A DNA stretch of 64,000 nt, taken from the NCBI RefSeq assembly GCF_900187605.1, contig NZ_FYEA01000011.1:245876-309875 (forward strand). The letters are read 5' to 3'. Of the stretch, positions 17,488-24,752 are shown piece after piece. The DNA is from Pseudomonas sp. Irchel 3H7 (GTDB taxonomy: Bacteria > Pseudomonadota > Gammaproteobacteria > Pseudomonadales > Pseudomonadaceae). The notes beneath the pieces are model-generated. The model had not been told where the DNA came from. It searched no databases and was given only the letters and a program-made list of their open reading frames with translations. The position numbers and the translations under genes are program-made. Every line of letters begins with the position of its first letter. Position 1 is the stretch's first letter.

Positions 17488-18672
17488 TTGCCTCTGCGTA
17501 GCACTTTCACGCGTTTCTTTCAGTTGGAAGCTGCCAGCGGTCTGTTATTGATCGCCGCTGCTGTCCTCGCCCTGATTATCAACAACTCGCCACTGTCGTG
17601 GCTGTACACCGGCCTGCTCGACACCCCGGTGGTGGCGCAGATCGGTGCGTTGAAAATCGCTAAACCTCTGCTGCTGTGGATCAACGACGGTCTGATGGCG
17701 ATGTTCTTCCTGCTCATCGGCCTGGAAGTGAAACGCGAAGTCCTCGACGGCCAACTGTCAAAGCCTTCACAGATCGTCCTGCCCGGTGCAGCCGCTATCG
17801 GCGGCATGCTGGTGCCGGCGCTGATCTACTGGTTCCTCAACCGTGACAATCCGGCAGCCCTCGACGGCTGGGCGATCCCGACCGCGACCGACATCGCCTT
17901 CGCCCTCGGCGTGCTGGCCTTGCTCGGCAAGCGCGTGCCGGTATCGCTGAAGCTGTTTCTGATGACCCTGGCAATCATCGATGACCTCGGCGCCATCGTG
18001 ATCATTGCGATCTTCTACTCCGGCGAACTGTCGACTCTGTCGCTGGGGCTGGCGGCAGCGTGCATTGCAGCGCTGGTGGCGATGAACCGGCTCGGGGTGG
18101 TCAAGCTCGGGCCGTACATGATCATCGGCTTGATCCTCTGGGTTTGCGTACTCAAGAGCGGCGTCCATGCCACATTGGCCGGCGTGACCCTGGCCTTCTG
18201 CATTCCATTGCGCACGAAAAACGCGGAGCCGTCGCCACTGCTGACCCTCGAACATGCGCTGCACCCATGGGTGGCCTACGGCATTCTGCCGCTGTTCGCC
18301 TTTGCCAACGCTGGCCTGTCGCTGAGCGGCGTCACCGTGGAAAGCTTCACCCATCACGTGCCGATGGGCATCGCGGTGGGCCTGCTGTTGGGCAAGACGG
18401 TCGGTGTTTTCGGCCTGACATGGCTGGCCGTGAAGATCGGCATCGCCACCCTGCCCCAAGGCGCCAACTGGGGCCAGGTCATGGGCGTAGCTATCCTTTG
18501 CGGTATCGGCTTCACCATGAGCCTGTTTGTCGGTTCGCTGGCGTTTGAGCCGGGTGTGAGTGACTACGCTGGCATGGACCGGATGGGCATTTTGACCGGC
18601 TCGATTCTGGCGGCGCTGATTGGTTATGCGGTGACGGCGGCGGCGAGTCGCAAGAACTCCCAACCGATATAA
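17488..18672 (+). CDS. nhaA: Na+/H+ antiporter NhaA
   Basis: Inner-membrane antiporter of about 394 residues and a dozen hydrophobic helices, which exports Na+ in exchange for protons, mainly at alkaline pH. The key acidic residues are visible: D135 in PTATDIAFALG and the D165-D166 pair in LAIIDDLGAI, the ion-binding aspartates. The ELSTLSLGLAAACIAAL and GIGFTMSLFVGSLAF stretches are typical. The start is taken as TTG at 17488, six bases after GGAGAG, giving the standard PLRSTFTRFFQLEAASG N-terminus; an earlier TTG at 17464 lacks a ribosome site. Confidence 0.93.
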   Translation: MPLRSTFTRFFQLEAASGLLLIAAAVLALIINNSPLSWLYTGLLDTPVVAQIGALKIAKPLLLWINDGLMAMFFLLIGLEVKREVLDGQLSKPSQIVLPGAAAIGGMLVPALIYWFLNRDNPAALDGWAIPTATDIAFALGVLALLGKRVPVSLKLFLMTLAIIDDLGAIVIIAIFYSGELSTLSLGLAAACIAALVAMNRLGVVKLGPYMIIGLILWVCVLKSGVHATLAGVTLAFCIPLRTKNAEPSPLLTLEHALHPWVAYGILPLFAFANAGLSLSGVTVESFTHHVPMGIAVGLLLGKTVGVFGLTWLAVKIGIATLPQGANWGQVMGVAILCGIGFTMSLFVGSLAFEPGVSDYAGMDRMGILTGSILAALIGYAVTAAASRKNSQPI

Positions 18673-18677
18673 CCTCT

Positions 18678-18704
18678 GTGGCGAGGGTCAAGCACCCTCG
18701 CCAC
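18678..18704. terminator. Perfect 11-bp hairpin after nhaA
   Basis: GTGGCGAGGGT-caagc-ACCCTCGCCAC directly follows nhaA. There is no T-run, so it may be a Rho-assisted terminator or mRNA-end stabiliser. Confidence 0.55.
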
Positions 18705-18843
18705 AAACTTCCTGCGTTCTCGTTACACAGCGAACAATCCCCACGTCTTTAGCGACGCGTCCTACAGCCATCATTTTCCTGCTTCGTTAACGTTGCGCAG
18801 CCCTTTGCGAAGGGCTGTCGACGGATGAACGAAAGGACGATCA

Positions 18844-20073
18844 GTGGCTGGCAACAAGGACATTCCCCGGGTTTCCAACCCACCGCAAGGCGACGGGCAT
18901 CACGTCACCTACCGCTACATGACGGCCACTGAACTGGCCGAGCGCGACGCCAGACAAAACGCTTACGACGCCATGCTGGCGCGGCAGGAGGCTTTCGAGC
19001 GCAGCCGTGAGGTGGCGGTCAAAAAGACAGAGCCCGTCCGTGCCGGCTGCGTATTCGCCAAGTCCTGCAAATTGCCGGATGCGATTATCGATTACTCCAG
19101 TCCTTCGGGGATGGTGCCGACCGACAGCCTGAAGGATTACGGCGACCTGATCCTGCTGGGCGCGCGTGAGGCCGATGAAAGCGGCGCAGTTCCTCTCAAG
19201 AAAATCGGTGCAACCGCTATTCCGGCTGGATTTGGCAGTCTGGTTTTGGCGGGATCGGTGTTTGAAACACTGCCCGCAGCTGTATCTAGTGCGGCTGTTG
19301 CGCCTTTAGTTGGTTTGGTTGCGCTGTTCATGCCATCGAGCCTTGGTGACAGCGCGCTCTATACCGACGAACAACTGCGTGGACTTGAACAGGCGCGAAC
19401 GCGTGTTCGGTTGAGGGTCGAACAGCAGGCCGACGGCAGCCTGAAGGGCTACGGCTTCTACACCGGCAAGAATCGCGATTGGGAAATGGTTGATGTCGTG
19501 CAGTTCACCGTGCGAGACAGCCAGTTCATTGCGGATCTGGGCGAAGGCGTCGAGCTGATCTGGACGCCCGCCGTGGATGGCTCAGACATCCTCGGTATTC
19601 CCGCGCTGGAGGCTGCACCGCAGGCACCGCACATCTGGGTTTATCCGCCGACGAAAGCGGCGGATGGAATTCTGGTGAATCCGGTTTATCCGCCAGAGTA
19701 TCGGGATTTCATTTTGGTGTTTCCGGCTAATTCGGGTGTTAGGCCGGTATACATCGTAGTCAGTACATCATCACGTAAAGGCTTACCGTCCGCGGGGCAT
19801 AGTTATCATAGGCCTCCAAAAGCAGAGGAAATCACTGCATTTCCCGGACTGATAAAGGTGCAGAAAAAGAATCCTATACAAGGAGGCGGAGGACTTCGGG
19901 AACGGTGGAAAGATGCGAAAGGTAGAAAAATCTACGAGTGGGACTCGATGCACGGAGAGTTGGAGGTTTACCGAGCAAGTGACGGAACTCACCTAGGCGC
20001 GTTTGACCCTTTTACGGGGGAGCGACGCGAAGATGCGAAAGATGAAAGAAGCATCAGAAAAAAATATTTGTGA
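18844..20073 (+). CDS. S-type pyocin-domain bacteriocin with colicin E3-type 16S rRNase domain
   Basis: 409-residue toxin. The C-terminal ~95 residues (from GHSYHRPPK onward) match the colicin E3 ribonuclease domain, which cleaves 16S rRNA at the decoding site. The catalytic set is conserved: D367, H370 and E374 in YEWDSMHGELE and R402, with the same spacing as D510, H513, E517 and R545 of colicin E3. Residues about 150-310 resemble the pyocin S translocation domain (a hydrophobic stretch near 120-170, then HIWVYPP). At 409 residues it lacks room for a colicin-type receptor region, and no signal peptide is present. GTG start preceded by AGGA. The immunity gene follows at once. Confidence 0.92.
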   Translation: MAGNKDIPRVSNPPQGDGHHVTYRYMTATELAERDARQNAYDAMLARQEAFERSREVAVKKTEPVRAGCVFAKSCKLPDAIIDYSSPSGMVPTDSLKDYGDLILLGAREADESGAVPLKKIGATAIPAGFGSLVLAGSVFETLPAAVSSAAVAPLVGLVALFMPSSLGDSALYTDEQLRGLEQARTRVRLRVEQQADGSLKGYGFYTGKNRDWEMVDVVQFTVRDSQFIADLGEGVELIWTPAVDGSDILGIPALEAAPQAPHIWVYPPTKAADGILVNPVYPPEYRDFILVFPANSGVRPVYIVVSTSSRKGLPSAGHSYHRPPKAEEITAFPGLIKVQKKNPIQGGGGLRERWKDAKGRKIYEWDSMHGELEVYRASDGTHLGAFDPFTGERREDAKDERSIRKKYL

Positions 20074-20081
20074 GGTTGATG

Positions 20082-20336
20082 ATGGGATTAAAACTGAGGC
20101 TAGAGTGGTACGACAAGCAAACTGATCTGTGCGAAGGCGAAGAGTATTCCAAGGATTTAGGGGATGATGAGGGCGTTTTGAATGCCTTGGGAATACCGGT
20201 GGAAAACAACATAAACAATGGCGGTTTCAATGTTTTCGAAGAATGGGTTCCAATCATTCAGCCGTATTTTCAACATGGCATCGTCTTCAAAACTTACGAT
20301 TATCAGATCTCTTTTGACTACAGCGATGTCTGGTGA
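20082..20336 (+). CDS. Colicin E3-type immunity protein (Im3-like)
   Basis: 84-residue acidic protein matching colicin E3 immunity protein throughout: MGLKLRLEWYDKQTDLCEGE, then EYSKDLGDD, NNINNGGF, FEEWVPIIQPYFQ and a final ISFDYSDVW. It should bind and neutralise the rRNase domain encoded immediately upstream. GAGG overlaps the toxin stop codon, and the second of two adjacent ATGs (20082) is spaced best from it. The gene is clearly AT-richer than the toxin's N-terminal half, a sign of transfer. Confidence 0.93.
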   Translation: MGLKLRLEWYDKQTDLCEGEEYSKDLGDDEGVLNALGIPVENNINNGGFNVFEEWVPIIQPYFQHGIVFKTYDYQISFDYSDVW

Positions 20337-20345
20337 CGGTCTCTT

Positions 20346-20579
20346 ATGATTTATAGGATTGAAGCATTCGATAGGAAAACAGAGTTTCTCGTTTTTGAAG
20401 AAGACCTGCCTAGCGGATGCGACGAGAACTTGGCTGCCATCATGAATTGGTCTTGTAAGCAGGAAGGCTGGGAGGGTTACGATCTTTCAAATGATCAGCT
20501 TGCCGCGCTGGAGAAACTGCTGGGAAGGAATGTCTTCGATCCGAAGGTCACCTTCCAACTGACGTGCAATGGACGTTGA
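20346..20579 (+). CDS. Small acidic protein, DUF7683-like; possible accessory or second immunity protein
   Basis: 77 residues beginning MIYRIEAFDRKTEFLVFEED, followed by AAIMNWSCKQEGWEGYDLSN and QLAALEKLLG. I recall similar small proteins under the name DUF7683 next to polymorphic toxins, but I am not certain. It starts nine bases after the immunity gene and shares its low GC, so it probably belongs to the same transferred cassette. No cognate toxin other than the E3-type one is present, so a remnant immunity gene is one reading. Confidence 0.72.
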   Translation: MIYRIEAFDRKTEFLVFEEDLPSGCDENLAAIMNWSCKQEGWEGYDLSNDQLAALEKLLGRNVFDPKVTFQLTCNGR

Positions 20580-20590
20580 AACGCATTAAA

Positions 20591-20624
20591 AAACCCCGAC
20601 CAGTCACCTGATCGGGGTTTTCTT
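20591..20624. terminator. Bidirectional terminator between the toxin cassette and the convergent lipoprotein gene
   Basis: AAACCCCGA ... TCGGGGTTT stem with an inner CAG/CTG extension; T-rich on the plus strand (TTTTCTTT) and A-run mirrored on the other, so it can serve both directions. Confidence 0.88.
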
Positions 20625-20639
20625 TACCCTGAATTCCGC

Positions 20640-21104
20640 TTAGTGCGAAACGCGGCTGGTCCCGCCAACGGTGGAGATGCGTACCCGCTCGCCAACGCGG
20701 AACACTTCATTCTCCTGCACCTGCTGCACATAGGCACGCATGCTGCCGTCGTCTTCACGCACGGTGATTTCCACACCCTGGGTACGGGTCAGACCTTCTT
20801 CGGTTGCCGAACCGATCAGACCGCCCGCCACCGCACCGATAACGGCTGCAACGATGCTGCCCTTGCCGCCGCCGATGGCGCTGCCGCCGACGCCGCCGAC
20901 CGCTGCACCAGCGAGGCCGCCGATCGGGGTTTTGGTGCCTTCGATTTTCACCGGGCGCAGGGATTCGATGGTGCCCATGCGAATCGTCTGCACGCGACGC
21001 GCTTCGTCACGGGAGTAGGAGTCACCGGTCAGGCTCGATTGGCAGCCGGTAAGCAACATCGCCATCGTGGAAAAGGAAGCAACCAGCAGAACAGACTTAC
21101 GCAT
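20640..21104 (-). CDS. Glycine-zipper outer membrane lipoprotein, SlyB/PcP-like
   Basis: 154-residue lipoprotein precursor (signal to LTGC, Cys near residue 20). The centre is a glycine zipper with two short hydrophobic runs (GGLAGAAVGGVGGSAIGGGK and IVAAVIGAVAGGLIGSATE), the SlyB-type membrane-associating domain. The C-terminus forms a small beta domain (VEITVREDDGSMRAYVQQ, FRVGERVRI). SlyB-like proteins act in outer-membrane integrity and Mg2+/stress responses. The chosen ATG begins MRKSVLLVASF; the longer frame upstream is not signal-like. Confidence 0.88.
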   Translation of the reverse strand: MRKSVLLVASFSTMAMLLTGCQSSLTGDSYSRDEARRVQTIRMGTIESLRPVKIEGTKTPIGGLAGAAVGGVGGSAIGGGKGSIVAAVIGAVAGGLIGSATEEGLTRTQGVEITVREDDGSMRAYVQQVQENEVFRVGERVRISTVGGTSRVSH

Positions 21105-21284
21105 AGCATCAACTCCAAAGAAACATATAGTCATTAAACTCCGTGGCTTGACGCCTGTCACGACACTGCCCGGATAAATTGGCTTTCATTCAGGCGCGGT
21201 ACAGACACCTGCACGCTCTCCCTGACGTAGCCCCTACAGTAGCGCCAAATTGGCAAATCTGCGCCACCGACACCAAGGATTTTC

Positions 21285-21521
21285 ATGGATTACTTCATCA
21301 TCGTCGTCACCACTGCCGCCGGTTTGTACTTCCATGGGTGGTTGTACGTGCGGATCAAACGCTGGATGGATCGCGACCTGGCGCTGTCATTGGCCGGCAA
21401 GGACGAGGGCAAACGTGCCTTCATGCTCGAACAACTGGCTCGCGCTCAGGCGCAAAAGATCAAGCGCCGGGATCTGCCGAAGTGGCTGGAGGCCGCCGCG
21501 GCAGACTATCCCGCTCGGTAG
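21285..21521 (+). CDS. Small membrane-anchored hypothetical protein
   Basis: 78 residues. A single hydrophobic N-terminal segment (YFIIVVTTAAGLYFHGWLY) is followed by a basic, helical cytoplasmic tail (KRRDLPKWLEAA). I recognise no named family. It stops six bases before the end of the convergent pdxH, typical of compact real genes, but no neighbour points to a function. The ribosome site (AAGGA) is well placed. Confidence 0.7.
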   Translation: MDYFIIVVTTAAGLYFHGWLYVRIKRWMDRDLALSLAGKDEGKRAFMLEQLARAQAQKIKRRDLPKWLEAAAADYPAR

Positions 21522-21526
21522 ACTGC

Positions 21527-22174
21527 TCAGGGTGCCAGACGTTCAAGAATCCAGTCGGCGCCCTGCACACGGTAGTTGAGGCGATCGTGCAGACGGCTCG
21601 GACGGCCCTGCCAGAATTCGATGCGCTCAGGCAGCAAGCGGTAACCGCCCCAGTGTTCCGGGCAGTCGGGCTGAGTATCGGAGAAACGCTGCTCGGTGGC
21701 CCTGAGCAAATCTTCCAGTTCACCGCGCCCGTTGATCACCCGGCTCTGCGGTGATGCCCAGGCACCGAGACGGCTACCCAGCGGACGCACCTGATAATAC
21801 GCATCGGACTCCGCGGGCGTGACCTTCACCACCCGCCCTTCGATGCGCACCTGACGTTCCAGGGTCGGCCAGAAGAAGGTCATGGCGGCGAACGGGTTGG
21901 CCGCCAGGTGCTGGCCCTTGGCGCTGTCGTAGTTGGTGAAGAAGGTGAAGCCCTGCTCGTCCAGGCCCTTGAGCAGCAGAATGCGACAGTGCGGTCGCCC
22001 ATCCTGGTCGACCGTGGCCAGGGTCATGGCGTTGGCTTCCACCGGCACCTGTTCGGTTTTCACCGCGTCGGCGAACCACTGGTGGAACAGCGCAAAAGGC
22101 TCGACCGGGGCTTGCGCCTCGGTCAGACCATCCCGGGTGTAATCACGACGCATATCTGCCAGAGCCTGGGTCAT
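21527..22174 (-). CDS. pdxH: Pyridoxamine 5'-phosphate oxidase PdxH
   Basis: FMN-dependent enzyme that oxidises PNP/PMP to pyridoxal 5'-phosphate, 215 residues (usual length). Motifs: MRRDYTRDGL at the N-terminus, NAMTLATVDQDGRPHCRILLLKG, FFTNYDSAKGQHLAANP, MTFFWPTLERQVRIEGRV, SRLGAWASPQS, and the C-terminal FWQGRPSRLHDRLNY containing the conserved RLHDR. It is transcribed in the same direction as, and just downstream of, the OmpA-type lipoprotein gene. Confidence 0.96.
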   Translation of the reverse strand: MTQALADMRRDYTRDGLTEAQAPVEPFALFHQWFADAVKTEQVPVEANAMTLATVDQDGRPHCRILLLKGLDEQGFTFFTNYDSAKGQHLAANPFAAMTFFWPTLERQVRIEGRVVKVTPAESDAYYQVRPLGSRLGAWASPQSRVINGRGELEDLLRATEQRFSDTQPDCPEHWGGYRLLPERIEFWQGRPSRLHDRLNYRVQGADWILERLAP

Positions 22175-22197
22175 GGCGCATTCCTTTCGTTAGCGGA

Positions 22198-23304
22198 TCA
22201 CTTCTTGGTGGCATCGGTCGCGGCGACTTTCTTGTCGGTCGCGGCGGCTTTGGCTGGCGCAGTCTTTTTCGCTGGGGCCTTGGCCGGGGCCTTTTTAGCC
22301 GGCGCCTTGGCAGCAGCTTTTTTCACCGGAGCTTTTTTGGTCGCTGGCACAGCTGCTTTTTTCGCGGCTGGGGCCGGGGTCACCGGTTTGGCGGCTGGCT
22401 TGACGTCTTGCGCGGCGACCATGGTCACTGGCTTCGGTGCCGGCATGTTGTATTTGCTCAACAGGGCAACCATGGTGTTCTGCGGGGTCACCAGCAGTTC
22501 AACGCGACGGTTCAGGGCACGCCCCTCAACGCTGTCGTTGGCGGCACGCGGCGCTTCGGAACCCATGCCGCGCAGCATCAGGCGATCACGCTGCAGGCCG
22601 CTGAGACGGAAGATCGCCGCAATCGATTGGGCACGTTCCTGGCTCAGCTTGATGTTGGCAGGCGCAGCACCACTGGAATCGCTGTGACCAAGGACCAGCA
22701 CGGCCGTTTTCGGGTCGGCTTCAAGGATTTTCGCCACGCGGGTGAACGGGCCGAGGGTGACCGGCAGCAACATGGCTGGACGATCCGGGTTGAACGAGCC
22801 TTCGACCGGTGCAGTCACGACCAGCACGTTGTCACGGCGTTCGAGTTGCAGATTGCTGTCCTTGACCGCTTCGCGCAGGCGCGGCTCGTAGTCGTCGAGC
22901 CAGGCTTGAGTGACTTTCGGATCGGGCATCGGCACGGCTTTGGTGGTTGGCTGATCCTTGCCGCCAAACGGCCACCACCATTTGCCACCCGCGTCGGCTT
23001 CAGCTTTGGCCACGGTTGCCGGTTTTTTCGCTTCCGGGGCGACTTCAGCCTTCATGTCGGCTTTGACCGCTTCATCATCAGAACCGAACGGCCAGTACCA
23101 CGGGTTGCTGCTTTCAGTCTTGGCCACGGGTGCGGTGGCCGCAGGTTTCAGAGGGGCTGGAGCCGGTGCTGGCTCCTTGGCCGCAACCTTGTCGGAAGAA
23201 CCGAACGGCCACCAACTGCCGCCGTCCGCATCGTTTTTCGGGGTCTGTGCACAACCGGTGATCGCTACACACAGGGCCAGGGCGAGGGTCTTTTTAGATG
23301 ACAT
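22198..23304 (-). CDS. OmpA-domain lipoprotein with three WPFG repeats and a Lys/Ala/Pro-rich tail
   Basis: 368-residue precursor. Lipobox at ITGC (C18). Residues 31-114 carry three aromatic motifs about 39 residues apart (WWPFG at 31, WYWPFG at 69, WWWPFG at 109) separated by Ala/Pro/Lys/Glu linkers. Residues about 155-272 form an OmpA/peptidoglycan-binding domain (VLVLGHSDSSG, LSQERAQSIAAIF, GRALNRRVELLV). Residues 300-368 are a highly basic tail of KKAPAK-type repeats. It is probably anchored in the outer membrane and bound to peptidoglycan. The aromatic repeats and cationic tail on one lipoprotein are unusual. Confidence 0.88.
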   Translation of the reverse strand: MSSKKTLALALCVAITGCAQTPKNDADGGSWWPFGSSDKVAAKEPAPAPAPLKPAATAPVAKTESSNPWYWPFGSDDEAVKADMKAEVAPEAKKPATVAKAEADAGGKWWWPFGGKDQPTTKAVPMPDPKVTQAWLDDYEPRLREAVKDSNLQLERRDNVLVVTAPVEGSFNPDRPAMLLPVTLGPFTRVAKILEADPKTAVLVLGHSDSSGAAPANIKLSQERAQSIAAIFRLSGLQRDRLMLRGMGSEAPRAANDSVEGRALNRRVELLVTPQNTMVALLSKYNMPAPKPVTMVAAQDVKPAAKPVTPAPAAKKAAVPATKKAPVKKAAAKAPAKKAPAKAPAKKTAPAKAAATDKKVAATDATKK

Positions 23305-23417
23305 TGAAAATCCACAAAATGAAGTAATGAAAAATCAGAGCACTTTCGCCCGGATAAACAGCCGTTTTGAAACGAAAAACCGCTTGAGGTTCCGACCCTG
23401 GGACCTCGGATGCAACT

Positions 23418-24563
23418 TTACAGACAAGTGGCAAGCACCCGCGCGAGCTTCTGTGCGCGCGGATCCATCAAGACGTACGGCCCAAGGGTATTTGTCACAA
23501 AACCGAAGGCAACATCATGCTCAGGATCAGCGAAACCGATGGAACCGCCCGCACCCGGATGACCGAATGCACGAGGGCCGAGACCGTAAGTGGCGTTGGG
23601 CACATCCGGTTGATCAAGCATGCAGCCCAGACCGAAACGGGTCCGGGTCAACAGTGTCTTGTCTTCGCCGAGGCTGTGTTCGCGGGTCAGCTCTTCGAGC
23701 ATGTCGCTTTCGAGGAGGCTGCCATCGAGCAGGCCCGCGTAGAAACCGGCCAGACTGCGCGCATTGCCGTGGCCATTGGCCGCCGGTTGCTGCATGCGCC
23801 GCCACTCCGGCTTGTTGGTGCTGGTGAGCACTGAAGGTGGGTTGGTAAAAGCGCGGGTGGTCATCGCGGTGGGCTCGCGCATGGTCACCTGCAGCAGACG
23901 TTGCGCGGCGGCATCACCGGCGTTGCCCTTGCCGCGCGCGATGTGCGCCACGCGGTGGAACTCTTCGTCAGCCAGACCGACGTGAAAATCCAAACCCAGA
24001 GGTTTAGCGACACGAGCGACGATGGATTCGCCCGGCCCACGACCGTCAGCGCGGCGCAGCAACTCGCCGATCAGCCAGCCATAAGTGATCGCGGCATAAC
24101 CATGACCAGTACCCGGTGTCCACCATGGTGCTTCGGCCGCAAGGGCATCGACCATGGCTTGCCAGTCGTAGAGGGCTGCCGGCGCCAGCAGCTCGCGCAG
24201 CGCCGGCAAACCGGCCTGATGACAAAGCAATTGGCGCAGGGTCACGGACTCTTTGCCGGCGGCGGCGAATTCCGGCCAGTAGCGGGCGACCGGAACATCC
24301 AGTTGCAGCTTGCCTTCACCGACCAGTTGCAGGGCGGTGACAGCGGTAAAGGTTTTGGTGCAAGAGAACAGGTTGGCGATGGTGTCGCTGTGCCAAGCCT
24401 CAGCACCATCCTTATCGGCAGTACCGGACCAGAGGTCGAGAACGGTTTCTCCGCCGACCTTGATGCACAGGGCTGCGCCGCGTTCCTGGGGATCGTCGAA
24501 CAGTGCGGCAAAAGCTTCGCGCACCGCTTCGAATTGAAGCTCGTAATGTCCCTGAATCTGCAC
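23418..24563 (-). CDS. Serine beta-lactamase-like hydrolase (EstB/class C-like esterase)
   Basis: About 381 residues with the beta-lactamase/esterase fold. The nucleophile motif SxxK is S67-C-T-K70 in NLFSCTKTFTAV. A YGWLIGELLRR segment supplies the second-motif tyrosine, and HPGAGGSIGFADPEH stands where penicillin-binding enzymes have KTG. No signal peptide is seen, so a cytoplasmic esterase/carboxylesterase is more likely than a periplasmic beta-lactamase. The GTG at 24563 was chosen because GGGGAG precedes it and it starts the conserved QIQGHYELQFEAVREAF; the frame runs further upstream without family resemblance. Confidence 0.82.
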   Translation of the reverse strand: MQIQGHYELQFEAVREAFAALFDDPQERGAALCIKVGGETVLDLWSGTADKDGAEAWHSDTIANLFSCTKTFTAVTALQLVGEGKLQLDVPVARYWPEFAAAGKESVTLRQLLCHQAGLPALRELLAPAALYDWQAMVDALAAEAPWWTPGTGHGYAAITYGWLIGELLRRADGRGPGESIVARVAKPLGLDFHVGLADEEFHRVAHIARGKGNAGDAAAQRLLQVTMREPTAMTTRAFTNPPSVLTSTNKPEWRRMQQPAANGHGNARSLAGFYAGLLDGSLLESDMLEELTREHSLGEDKTLLTRTRFGLGCMLDQPDVPNATYGLGPRAFGHPGAGGSIGFADPEHDVAFGFVTNTLGPYVLMDPRAQKLARVLATCL

Positions 24564-24662
24564 CCGCAACTCCCCGCAAAAACGCTCTACAAAGTGGCCC
24601 GCATTGTTCCAGCCCCAGAGGGATTTGGGAACAGCTGCGGGCCAGACGGTTGAAAGCCAAGT

Positions 24663-24738
24663 CAAAAGATCGCAGCCTGCGGCAGCTCCTACATGGATTG
24701 CGTTTCTCAGTAGGAGCTGCCGCAGGCTGCGATCTTTT
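24663..24738. repeat. REP-like inverted repeat (AAGATCGCAGCC family)
   Basis: Arms CAAAAGATCGCAGCCTGCGG.. at 24663-24693 and their inverse at 24710-24738 flank a short spacer. It lies between two same-direction genes. Confidence 0.88.
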
Positions 24739-24752
24739 TAAAGCGTCACGCG

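Noticed and set aside
18798..18816. CAGCCCTT-tgcg-AAGGGCTG hairpin before the toxin gene as an operator
   Set aside because: It is a good stem but matches neither a LexA nor a PrtN (P-box) sequence; left as an unexplained leader structure.
18844..20579. Toxin cassette considered as part of a prophage or pyocin tail locus
   Set aside because: No phage structural, lysis or regulatory genes on either side.
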